From Sulfuricurvum sp. (lineage in GTDB: Bacteria > Campylobacterota > Campylobacteria > Campylobacterales > Sulfurimonadaceae): DNA of 64,000 nucleotides. Position 1 is the first letter of the stretch. Every line of letters begins with the position of its first letter. This document shows positions 51,139 to 59,312 of the stretch, piece after piece. The stretch covers positions 108,010-172,009 of the forward strand of contig JAUYUB010000010.1 in NCBI GenBank assembly GCA_030692765.1. Direction: 5' to 3'. The notes beneath the pieces are model-generated. The model had not been told where the DNA came from. It was given only the letters and a program-made list of their open reading frames with translations, and made no database searches. Position numbers and translations under genes: made by a program.

Positions 51139-51781
51139 TAATGTACCCCAGTCCCCGCCGGTTTTGAATAATTTCTATCGGAAGTTTTTTACGAAGGTTA
51201 TTGATTTGTACACGAATATTTGCCGGATCAACGTACTCACCCCAAATTTCATCCTGAAACATTGCGACCGATACGATCTGATTTTGATGCTTTAGCAAGA
51301 CAGAGAGTATCTCTTTTTCTGTTTTGCTAAGCGTTATGCTTTCATTATTGAAACTAAGAATAAACTTTTCAGTATCATAGATAAGCCCCTGCCCAAAATC
51401 AAGCAAATGTTCACCGTGATGATAATAATCTTTTAACGCATGCATAATCCGAAGTTGCAGTTCCGTCAGATCAAAAGGTTTACGAATATAGTCACAGCAC
51501 CCTGACTTATATCCCTCTTGCAGATTATCAACATTGACCATAGAGGTTAGAAAAATAGCCGGTACTTTATTCCCCTCTTTTCGCAACGTCCGTAATAGAT
51601 CAAAACCATTCATCCCAGGAACATTGACGTCCAGCAAATAAAGATCAAACGATGTTTCATAAATCGCATCAAATGCCTGATCACCATTTGAAAAACCTAT
51701 GACTTCAAATCCGATATCTTCCAAAAATTCAGTAATACTGACCCGTAGCATGTATTCATCTTCCAAAAGCAATACCTTCAT
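51128..51781 (-). CDS. OmpR-family response regulator
   Basis: LLLEDE, YLLDVNVPGMNGFDLL, YIRKPFD; C-terminal winged helix (NIRVQINNLRKKLP...RGLGYII). Confidence 0.94.
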   Translation of the reverse strand: MKVLLLEDEYMLRVSITEFLEDIGFEVIGFSNGDQAFDAIYETSFDLYLLDVNVPGMNGFDLLRTLRKEGNKVPAIFLTSMVNVDNLQEGYKSGCCDYIRKPFDLTELQLRIMHALKDYYHHGEHLLDFGQGLIYDTEKFILSFNNESITLSKTEKEILSVLLKHQNQIVSVAMFQDEIWGEYVDPANIRVQINNLRKKLPIEIIQNRRGLGYIIER

Positions 51782-52914
51782 CGAATCTCTCCTTCTATTT
51801 TTTTTGATACTTTATAATTGAGCATGATACCGATCAATTCTTCTTTAGAATATGCATTTAATCTTTCACGTGCTTCCTCTAAATAAAACTCTCGGTCTTC
51901 AGGAGCTGCAACATCTTTCATGTAAAGCAGTTCTTTATCCTGTATTGTCTGAAAAACAGTATTTTTCAATGATTCTTTGGCCATCGTATCATAAAGCTGG
52001 TCACGGCTTAAGGGAATCAAAAAAGAGATGTCTTCTTGCTGTGAATGCTCATAATTGCTCATTTGTTTTTGGGTCAATGAAAAAACAAACGCGCCGATGA
52101 TCTCTCCTCCTCCGTTTTTCATCGGCTGATAAAAGAAATATTTTCCTTTATGTAACAACACATGAGCATCTTTGAGCGCTTGGTAATTAATTCCATTTAA
52201 GAGCTTGATGTCATTTTGTGTGTATTTTGAATTTGCCAAAATGTATTTTTTACCAATCATAGGATTTTCCTGCATAAATACAGCTACTTCATAAAATTGC
52301 TTGTCCATTAATATGTACAGATCAATTCCCAAATGGTCAAAATATTCTTTCGTCGGCTCAAAAAACGAAAGGACCTCTACAAAGCCAAGCATTTTGTCTT
52401 GATTATAAATCGGAACTGTCGCTTTAATTCCCAGCTTGCGCCCTACTTCAATCGCAGAACGGGGATTTTTATGCGTTTGGAAATAAAGCAGATCAGGACG
52501 GTGAAAATCCAATGGCATCCCGGCATACGAATTATCCCAACTGCGTGCAAAAATAACATAATCAGAGGTAATGATTTGTGAGCGTATCAACGCGTTTGTA
52601 TGGGTTTGAATGGATTTCATCCCCTCAGAGAGGATGTCAAATCCTTTATCCTCATCCTCTTGCTCCAACGCATTACTCAGTGCATCATTTTGTGATAGCA
52701 TCAATGCATATCGTAATGCTGTCTCACGTTCTTCTTGGAGTTGATTATTTAAAGAAATGGTTAGCTGATCACTCAAACGCGCGAGAGTCTGTGAGGTCAC
52801 TTCTTTTTTTAAAGACCAAAAAACAATGCTTAGAATGACGAGAATCAATAAAAAGACGGCCACAATTGTTTTTTTATTGCCAAAAAAATCTATTATACGA
52901 TGCATCATAGTCAA
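51778..52914 (-). CDS. Cache-like extracytoplasmic sensor protein without recognised output domain
   Basis: Single N-terminal TM, periplasmic region with YFQTHKNPRSAIEVGRKLGIKATVPIYNQDKMLGFVEVLSFFEP and GEIIGAFVFSL Cache-type segments; no kinase/MCP/GGDEF motif. Confidence 0.75.
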   Translation of the reverse strand: MTMMHRIIDFFGNKKTIVAVFLLILVILSIVFWSLKKEVTSQTLARLSDQLTISLNNQLQEERETALRYALMLSQNDALSNALEQEDEDKGFDILSEGMKSIQTHTNALIRSQIITSDYVIFARSWDNSYAGMPLDFHRPDLLYFQTHKNPRSAIEVGRKLGIKATVPIYNQDKMLGFVEVLSFFEPTKEYFDHLGIDLYILMDKQFYEVAVFMQENPMIGKKYILANSKYTQNDIKLLNGINYQALKDAHVLLHKGKYFFYQPMKNGGGEIIGAFVFSLTQKQMSNYEHSQQEDISFLIPLSRDQLYDTMAKESLKNTVFQTIQDKELLYMKDVAAPEDREFYLEEARERLNAYSKEELIGIMLNYKVSKKIEGEIR

Positions 52915-53972
52915 CCTTTGCGTTTTTTGCCCATTTTATAGACATATGCCAAGACTTCTGCAACCGCAGTAAACAACATATCCGGAATCGGATGGTCGAT
53001 CTCGACTTCTTTATACAGCGATCGTGCCAACGGAGGATTTTGAACCACATGCACTCCATTTTCCCGCGCGATCTTTTTGATCTGAATGGCTATATTATCC
53101 ACCCCTTTGGCAACAACAACAGGCGCATTATGTTTGGTCTCATCGTATTTGATCGCAACAGCATAGTGCGTTGGATTGGTAATGATCACATCGGCTGTCG
53201 GAACCGATGACATCATCCGCTTGCGTGCAGCTTGCATCTGAATCTGACGGATTTTAGCCTTGATGTGCGGATCCCCTTCCATATTCTTGAACTCATCTTT
53301 GACCTCTTGCATCGACATTTTGAGCTTGTCAAAATAGTGCTTACGCGTCATCACGAGATCAATCACCGCAAAGACAAATAAAATAACCAACATCACAGCC
53401 GCTATAATAATCGCTTTCTCAGCAAACCACGACATCTGTTCCCATAAGCCAAAAAGTGCCACAGTTGGCAGTTCTTTGATAAATGACCAAAAAAATAAAA
53501 ATCCGACTCCCAATGCCGTAAAAGATTTAAACGTGATCTTCAGCGACTCCATCACTTTTTGCATACTAAGCATATTTTTTAATCCGGCAATTGGATCGAG
53601 TTTGGAAAAATTGGGCGCAAGTGGTTTGGTCGTAAAGTTGAATCCGATTTGTGCCACCGTACCCGCAATCCCTGCAACGGCAATGATAATCGTAATAGGA
53701 AGAGCCATGATGAGAAATTCTTTAAACGTCACAAAAGCGATATCGATCAAATTGGCTTGTTCTAAGGGATGATTCATCAAAGAAAAATAGTAACGAACCA
53801 GATTCAAAAGACGCTCGGCAATAAACGAGAACATCATCCACAGTGCCAAGATGGCGACGATCAGGATTAAAACGCCGGCAATATCCTGACTTTTAGGGAC
53901 ATTACCTTCCGCCCTTGCGTCTTCGAGTTTCTTGGCGGTGGGTTCTTCTGTTTTTTCTTGATCGTCTGCCAC
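52911..53972 (-). CDS. flhB: flagellar export protein FlhB
   Basis: EKTEEPTAKKLEDARAEGNVPKSQD; NPTH autocleavage motif. Confidence 0.97.
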   Translation of the reverse strand: MADDQEKTEEPTAKKLEDARAEGNVPKSQDIAGVLILIVAILALWMMFSFIAERLLNLVRYYFSLMNHPLEQANLIDIAFVTFKEFLIMALPITIIIAVAGIAGTVAQIGFNFTTKPLAPNFSKLDPIAGLKNMLSMQKVMESLKITFKSFTALGVGFLFFWSFIKELPTVALFGLWEQMSWFAEKAIIIAAVMLVILFVFAVIDLVMTRKHYFDKLKMSMQEVKDEFKNMEGDPHIKAKIRQIQMQAARKRMMSSVPTADVIITNPTHYAVAIKYDETKHNAPVVVAKGVDNIAIQIKKIARENGVHVVQNPPLARSLYKEVEIDHPIPDMLFTAVAEVLAYVYKMGKKRKG

Positions 53973-53975
53973 AGA

Positions 53976-54791
53976 TTAATCCATTTTCATGGACAGATCA
54001 ATCCATTTGGCTTGATGAATCATAGCCCCCGAACTGATAGCATCGACACCTGTTTTGGCATACTCTTCAATCGTATCCAACGTTATATTACCGCTGGCTT
54101 CAAGCAATACACTGCTGTGATGTTTCCATTTGTACTCGACTACTGCACGCAGCTGTTGTACAGACATATTGTCACACATCACAATATCCGCTCCCATTTC
54201 CATCGCTTTTTTAGCCATCTCTATCGTTTCGGCTTCGATTTCGATTTTTGCCGTAAACGGGATCTTGGCCCGTGCGTCTTCCATAAAGCTTTCTAAGTTT
54301 TCAATAGTCTTGAGGTGCGTGTCTTTGAGCATCAGCGCATCATCCAGCCCCATACGATGATTGGTCGCTCCGCCGACACGGGTCGCGTATTTTTCAAAAT
54401 TACGCAACAGCGGGCGGGTCTTTCGCGTATCCAGAAGCCTGGTTCCATACGGTGCGATCAAATCCACATATTGACGCGTCAAGCTCGCAATCGAACTGGC
54501 ATGCAGCAGCATATTGAGTAATGTCCGTTCAATACGCAAAAGGGTATGTGAATCGCCTGAGAGTTCCATCAGCACCTCTCCCTTTGCAAACCGTTCTCCA
54601 TCATGTTTGTGCCAAAGAATCTCAAAATTTTGGATACTCGCTAGCACGCGCAAATATTCTTCTCCCGCAAGGACACCATCGCTTTTGGCAATGATTTTAG
54701 CTGAAGCTGCAACGTGTGCTGAAACACGGGCATATAAATCACCGCGTCCGATGTCTTCGGCCAGTACATCACGGATAAATTGTTCTATCAT
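53976..54791 (-). CDS. nadC: nicotinate-nucleotide pyrophosphorylase NadC
   Basis: DTRKTRPLLRNFEKYATRVGGATNHRMGLDDALMLKDTHL; LEASGNI. Confidence 0.97.
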   Translation of the reverse strand: MIEQFIRDVLAEDIGRGDLYARVSAHVAASAKIIAKSDGVLAGEEYLRVLASIQNFEILWHKHDGERFAKGEVLMELSGDSHTLLRIERTLLNMLLHASSIASLTRQYVDLIAPYGTRLLDTRKTRPLLRNFEKYATRVGGATNHRMGLDDALMLKDTHLKTIENLESFMEDARAKIPFTAKIEIEAETIEMAKKAMEMGADIVMCDNMSVQQLRAVVEYKWKHHSSVLLEASGNITLDTIEEYAKTGVDAISSGAMIHQAKWIDLSMKMD

Positions 54792-55792
54792 AATGCCAAC
54801 ATCCGATCCAGTGCAATTTTGGCCCAGTAAGCCGTCTCTTCATCCACTTCGATCTCATTGATCGGATTTCCGTCTTCGATCGATTTGAGGGTCAAATACA
54901 AATCTTCCAGCGTTGTTTCGTTCATCGTCGGACATTCGGGCTTTGTGCTTGAGAGGACATAAGTGTTTTTAGCACGCAGGCGGTTCACCATGTTGAACTC
55001 TGTCCCTACCGCGACTTTTTGATCCTCGGGCAACTCGGTAATGTACTTGATAAGCTGTGACGTCGATCCTACAAAATCGGCTTTGGCACAGATGGCAGGA
55101 TCACACTCAGGGTGTACTGCGATCAAAATGCCCGGATATTTGTTGCGGTAAAATTCGATGTCATCCACGGTAAAGAGCTGATGAACGGCGCAAAAACCGT
55201 TGTAACAGATAATATCTGCCTCATTGGGATCAGTGTCATCCCCGATAACACATGATTTCAGACCCATCATGTTGGCAATGTTTTGTCCCAGACAGCGATC
55301 AGGTACAAAGAGGATCTTTTTCCCCTCGCTCAGTGCTTTTTCGATAATCATTTTAGCATTGGAGCTGGTACAGACCATCCCGCCCATTTTTCCCACTTTG
55401 GCTTTTACATCGGCATTGGAATTGATGTAAGTAATGGGCAAAATGTTTTCAGCTTTAATTCCGTGCTTTTCCAAATAGGCAATCGACTCATCAAAATAGA
55501 GGCTGTCAATCATCCGGGCCATCGCACAGCACGCGACTTTTGGCATCAATACCCGTTTTTCAGGACTGAGAATTTTTACACTTTGTCCCATGAAACCGAC
55601 GCCGCAAAAGACTACAAATTTTTTGTCATCCGCCATGGTACGCCGGGCTAGTTCAAGCGAGTCACCCGTAATATCCCCCATTTCAAACACTTCATCACGC
55701 TGATAAAAGTGTGCGACAACGGTGACGCTAAGGCGCTTTTTCAAATCAATAATTTTTTGTTTTAATTCTTCAGTAGTATAGGTCAAAATCAT
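54788..55792 (-). CDS. nadA: quinolinate synthase NadA
   Basis: VAHFYQRDEV, GVGFMGQSVKIL, MGGMVCTSSNAKMI, VHPECDPAI. Confidence 0.97.
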   Translation of the reverse strand: MILTYTTEELKQKIIDLKKRLSVTVVAHFYQRDEVFEMGDITGDSLELARRTMADDKKFVVFCGVGFMGQSVKILSPEKRVLMPKVACCAMARMIDSLYFDESIAYLEKHGIKAENILPITYINSNADVKAKVGKMGGMVCTSSNAKMIIEKALSEGKKILFVPDRCLGQNIANMMGLKSCVIGDDTDPNEADIICYNGFCAVHQLFTVDDIEFYRNKYPGILIAVHPECDPAICAKADFVGSTSQLIKYITELPEDQKVAVGTEFNMVNRLRAKNTYVLSSTKPECPTMNETTLEDLYLTLKSIEDGNPINEIEVDEETAYWAKIALDRMLAL

Positions 55793-55808
55793 TCCTTGAG
55801 TCTCATTA

Positions 55809-55844
55809 GGATGTTATTATATCTTTTGAAATATAATAGCATCC
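55809..55844. promoter_or_regulatory. palindromic divergent promoter region nadA/plsY
   Basis: GGATGTTATTATAT-cttttgaa-ATATAATAGCATCC, 13 of 14 positions symmetric; TATAAT in each arm reading outward. Confidence 0.6.
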
Positions 55845-55872
55845 AAAATTTATTTACAAAGAGTACTTTATC

Positions 55873-56487
55873 ATGGAATTTTTATTTAATCAAAACGTAC
55901 AGTTTTACCTTCTTGCCTATGCTCTTGGCGGTATCCCTTTTGGAATGATCCTCGCAAAATTCTTTGCAGGGGTCAATGTTAAAGAATCGGGTTCAGGAAG
56001 TATAGGAGCTACAAATGTACTGCGTGTGGTCAAAGAGACCAATCCCTCGTTAGCCAAAAAGCTGGGTGCCGCAACACTCGCGCTGGATGCCCTCAAAGGG
56101 ATCGCGGTTGTGTTGGCCGCTAAATATTTTGAAATGAGTGAATCCGTTGTATGGCTTGTGGCTGTTCTTGCCGTTGTCGGTCATTGCTTCAGCCCTTATC
56201 TGTGGTTTGAAGGAGGCAAGGGGGTTGCTACTGGCATGGGCGTTATGGCAGTTATGCTTCCCGTAGAGACCGCGATCGCTCTTGCAGTATGGGCAATTGC
56301 TGCAAAAACCATCCGTATCTCTTCTCTTTCCTCAATGATGGGGCTGTTGGCGCTTATTATTGCTTCATTCATCCTCCATCCTGACATGTTTCATGCACCC
56401 GTACTCTTTATCGCCTTTATCCTCTTTTACAAACACATCCCTAACTTTGTCCGTCTTTTCAAAGGAGAAGAGAAACGCGTCGCATGA
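55873..56487 (+). CDS. plsY: glycerol-3-phosphate acyltransferase PlsY
   Basis: GSGSIGATNVLRV, GHCFSPYLWFEGGKGVATGMG. Confidence 0.96.
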   Translation: MEFLFNQNVQFYLLAYALGGIPFGMILAKFFAGVNVKESGSGSIGATNVLRVVKETNPSLAKKLGAATLALDALKGIAVVLAAKYFEMSESVVWLVAVLAVVGHCFSPYLWFEGGKGVATGMGVMAVMLPVETAIALAVWAIAAKTIRISSLSSMMGLLALIIASFILHPDMFHAPVLFIAFILFYKHIPNFVRLFKGEEKRVA

Positions 56488-56810
56488 CCATTCTCATCGA
56501 AAACCTCACCCTTGATTCCATTATTGGGATCTTAGAGTCTGAGCGCGTCACCCCTCAAAAAGTGATCATTGACTGTATCATCAACTACCATTACACAGAA
56601 AATACTTTTATAAATTACGCACAAATCTCCGAGCATATACAAAACAGCATCCAAAAAAATGAGTTTTTTCTAATTGAAGAAGCCCTACAATCACTGGGAA
56701 TTTCCCTTAAGAAAGAGTTTTCTTCTATTACTACTCTCTCACTCACTTTACGAAAACCCGATATTCTGAGCAACTGCACCGTCGGTGTCCAAGAGAATTT
56801 CATTTTTTAA
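56484..56810 (+). CDS. dihydroneopterin aldolase-like protein (FolB family)
   Basis: IENLTLDSIIGILESERVTPQKVIIDCII; 108 aa. Confidence 0.8.
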   Translation: MTILIENLTLDSIIGILESERVTPQKVIIDCIINYHYTENTFINYAQISEHIQNSIQKNEFFLIEEALQSLGISLKKEFSSITTLSLTLRKPDILSNCTVGVQENFIF

Positions 56811-56827
56811 AGAAAATTGAATAAAAC

Positions 56828-56856
56828 TTTAAGATTTTCTAAAACTGTGTTATAAT
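56828..56856 (+). promoter_or_regulatory. putative promoter of HsrA/CosR-like regulator
   Basis: TTTAAG at 56828-56833, 17-nt spacer, TATAAT at 56851-56856, 32 nt before the ATG. Confidence 0.45.
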
Positions 56857-56888
56857 TTTGCCAAAATATCCGCTTTTGAGGAACGTAA

Positions 56889-57563
56889 ATGCGCATTCTA
56901 ATCATTGAAGACGAAGTAACACTTAACAAAACTCTTTCAGAAGGCCTCAAAGAGTTTGGCTACCAAAGCGATGTCGTTGAGACACTAAAAGACGGCGAGT
57001 ACTATCTCGACATCCGAAACTATGACCTGATTTTGATGGACTGGATGCTTCCTGATGGCAACAGTGTTGACATCATTCCTGATATCAAATCTAATACTCC
57101 GAAAACCGTTGTTGTTGTTCTCTCAGCTCGTGATGACAATCAAAGTGAAATTGATGCCCTACGTGCAGGTGCAGATGACTATATCCGTAAGCCGTTTGAC
57201 TTTGATGTACTCATCGCTCGTATCGAGGCGCGTTTGCGTTTTGGCGGAAGCAACATCATCGAGATCGATGATCTTATCATCAATCCGGAAGAAGAAAAAA
57301 TTATCTACAAAGAAAAAGAGATCGAACTCAAAGGAAAACCTTTTGAAGTTCTCACTCACCTTGCTCGCCACCGTGATCAAATCGTCTCTAAAGAGCAATT
57401 GCTCGACGCAATTTGGGAAGAGCCTGAGCTAGTAACGCCAAACGTTATCGAAGTTGCTATCAACCAGATTCGTCAAAAAATGGACAAGCCATTAGGTATT
57501 ACAACGATTGAAACGGTTCGCCGTCGCGGATACCGTTTTTGTTTCCCTAAAGAAGTTAACTAG
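56889..57563 (+). CDS. OmpR-family response regulator, HsrA/CosR-like
   Basis: Receiver LIIEDE...LILMDWMLPDG...YIRKPFD; C-terminal IYKEKEIELKGKPFEVLTHLARHRDQIVSKEQLLDAIWEEPELVTPNVIEVAINQIRQKMDKPLGITTIETVRRRGYRFC closely matches remembered Helicobacter HP1043 sequence. Confidence 0.92.
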   Translation: MRILIIEDEVTLNKTLSEGLKEFGYQSDVVETLKDGEYYLDIRNYDLILMDWMLPDGNSVDIIPDIKSNTPKTVVVVLSARDDNQSEIDALRAGADDYIRKPFDFDVLIARIEARLRFGGSNIIEIDDLIINPEEEKIIYKEKEIELKGKPFEVLTHLARHRDQIVSKEQLLDAIWEEPELVTPNVIEVAINQIRQKMDKPLGITTIETVRRRGYRFCFPKEVN

Positions 57564-57574
57564 GTCATGCTAAA

Positions 57575-57657
57575 CGCTAAAACGAATACATCCGTTTTAT
57601 AGCGGCAAGGACTAAAGTCCTTTGCAATCCCCTAAAGCTTTTCGCAAAGATGCGAAA
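57575..57657 (+). repeat. three consecutive stem-loops between response regulator and kinase
   Basis: 57575-57604 CGCTAAAACG/CGTTTTATAGCG; 57605-57625 GCAAGGACT/AGTCCTTTGC; 57640-57657 TTTCGCA-aaga-TGCGAAA. Confidence 0.6.
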
Positions 57658-57689
57658 GTTTTAAGCAACAATCTAAAGAGAGACACATT

Positions 57690-58982
57690 ATGTTTTCTAA
57701 ACGGAGTATACGACGTCGCTTTCTCATTCAGCTTATTATCGCTTCAGCGGCTCTGGTCGTTCTTTTTTCCTCCTTTCTTTATCTCTTTATCAAACAATCC
57801 ATTTACGATGAAAAACAATCCGAACTTATCACTAAAGCTCAAAATATTTCTGCATCTAAATCCATCTCAGCTCTACAGCAAACAACATCAGACCAATCCT
57901 CAGAATTAACCATTGATTTAATAACTCTAGAAAAAAACGAAGCATCTCTGGAATTTTTTGAAACAACGCATCAAGAGGCAACGACCTTAACATTGATTTA
58001 TCCGTTTGATTTTGAACACTCAACCTATCTCAAAGTGAGTCGTGACATTACTGCGACCAAAAATCTTTTACAAAAAATACTCAAATCCATTTTCATCATC
58101 AATGCCTTTGGCTTTATCGTTATCTTACTCTATGCAATTGCTTTTTCAAAGATGCTGATTGCTCCAGTAAGTGCTTTAACCAAACGTCTGGCTAACATGA
58201 ACGAACATCTCCTTCGCCCCATTAGAGTAGATCAATTACCCGAAGAATTCGAACCTCTTGGAGAGACACTAAATCGTCTGATGGGACGTATACAAAACTT
58301 TGTTAAATATCAAAAAGAGCTTTTTATTGGGACTGCACATGAGCTCAAAACACCGCTTGCAGTTATCAAGCTCAAAAATCAAGTCACCCTCATCAAAAAG
58401 CGAAGTGCCGAAGAGTATATTGAAGCCCTGAGAGTCACCAATCAAAGTGTCGACGATATGAACAAAATCGTCAGTGACATCCTTAACATAGGACGCCAAG
58501 AGGGGGCTCAGCTAGAGATGCCAGCCGAAGCCGATATCATTCAAATTCTGAAAAAATGGGAAGGAGATTTTGCACTGCTTTCACACAGTGAAAATAAAAA
58601 TCTCAAAACACATTTTGAACCCGAATCCTTCACCGCCGTTTTACAAGTCACTTTACTGAATCAAATTTTGCAAAACTTCTTACAAAATGCAATGAAATTC
58701 ACCCCCCCAGGAAAAACAATCCTCTTTCAAAGCCACCTTGAGGGTACCGATATTATTGTTGAAGTGATTGATGAGGGATGCGGTGTCGATGAAACGGTAG
58801 ATCTCTTCGCCCCTTTCAAGCGTCAAGGAAACAAATCAGGCGTTGGATTAGGACTGTTTTTGGCAAAAAGTGCCGCGGAAGGTATCGGTGCAAATATTAC
58901 GATTACTAACCGTACAGACGGTATTGATGGTACGATTGCACGACTCGTTTTACCGGCCAAGCTTTACTGTTTATTGCCCTAA
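57690..58982 (+). CDS. sensor histidine kinase paired with HsrA/CosR-like regulator
   Basis: Two TMs, HAMP-like region, H-box GTAHELKTPLAVIKL, NAMKFTPPG, DEGCGVDE, GVGLGLFLAKSAAEG. Confidence 0.94.
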   Translation: MFSKRSIRRRFLIQLIIASAALVVLFSSFLYLFIKQSIYDEKQSELITKAQNISASKSISALQQTTSDQSSELTIDLITLEKNEASLEFFETTHQEATTLTLIYPFDFEHSTYLKVSRDITATKNLLQKILKSIFIINAFGFIVILLYAIAFSKMLIAPVSALTKRLANMNEHLLRPIRVDQLPEEFEPLGETLNRLMGRIQNFVKYQKELFIGTAHELKTPLAVIKLKNQVTLIKKRSAEEYIEALRVTNQSVDDMNKIVSDILNIGRQEGAQLEMPAEADIIQILKKWEGDFALLSHSENKNLKTHFEPESFTAVLQVTLLNQILQNFLQNAMKFTPPGKTILFQSHLEGTDIIVEVIDEGCGVDETVDLFAPFKRQGNKSGVGLGLFLAKSAAEGIGANITITNRTDGIDGTIARLVLPAKLYCLLP

Positions 58983-59057
58983 CGTAAATAAAACCTTCTA
59001 TTAAGGTAGATTTTGATATAAATCGCCCATTATCATATTACCAAACAAGGTTTAACT

Positions 59058-59312
59058 ATGCCACTTATCATTACGGATGAATGTATTGCATGCGATGCAT
59101 GCCGAGAAGAGTGTCCAATGGACGCTATAGAAGAAGGCGATCCAATTTATTTTATCGAACCGGATCGTTGTACAGAGTGTGTTGGATTGTACGATGAACC
59201 AGCATGTATTCCAGTCTGCCCTGTCGATTGTATCATTCCAGACAAAGAAAATGTTGAAACAACCCAAGAGCTTCTTTATAAGTTTAAGCAACTGACAGAA
59301 GAAGAAGAATAA
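59058..59312 (+). CDS. 4Fe-4S dicluster ferredoxin (YfhL-like)
   Basis: CIACDACREECPMDAI and CTECVGLYDEPACIPVCPVDCI. Confidence 0.95.
   Translation: MPLIITDECIACDACREECPMDAIEEGDPIYFIEPDRCTECVGLYDEPACIPVCPVDCIIPDKENVETTQELLYKFKQLTEEEE

Noticed and set aside
57622-57909. 95-aa plus-strand ORF starting in the hairpin region
   Set aside because: Overlaps the start of the histidine kinase in another frame; the kinase has clear motifs and its own ribosome-binding region.
58993-59007. ACCTT-ctatt-AAGGT hairpin after the kinase gene
   Set aside because: Only five base pairs and no proper T-tract; likely by chance in AT-rich DNA.
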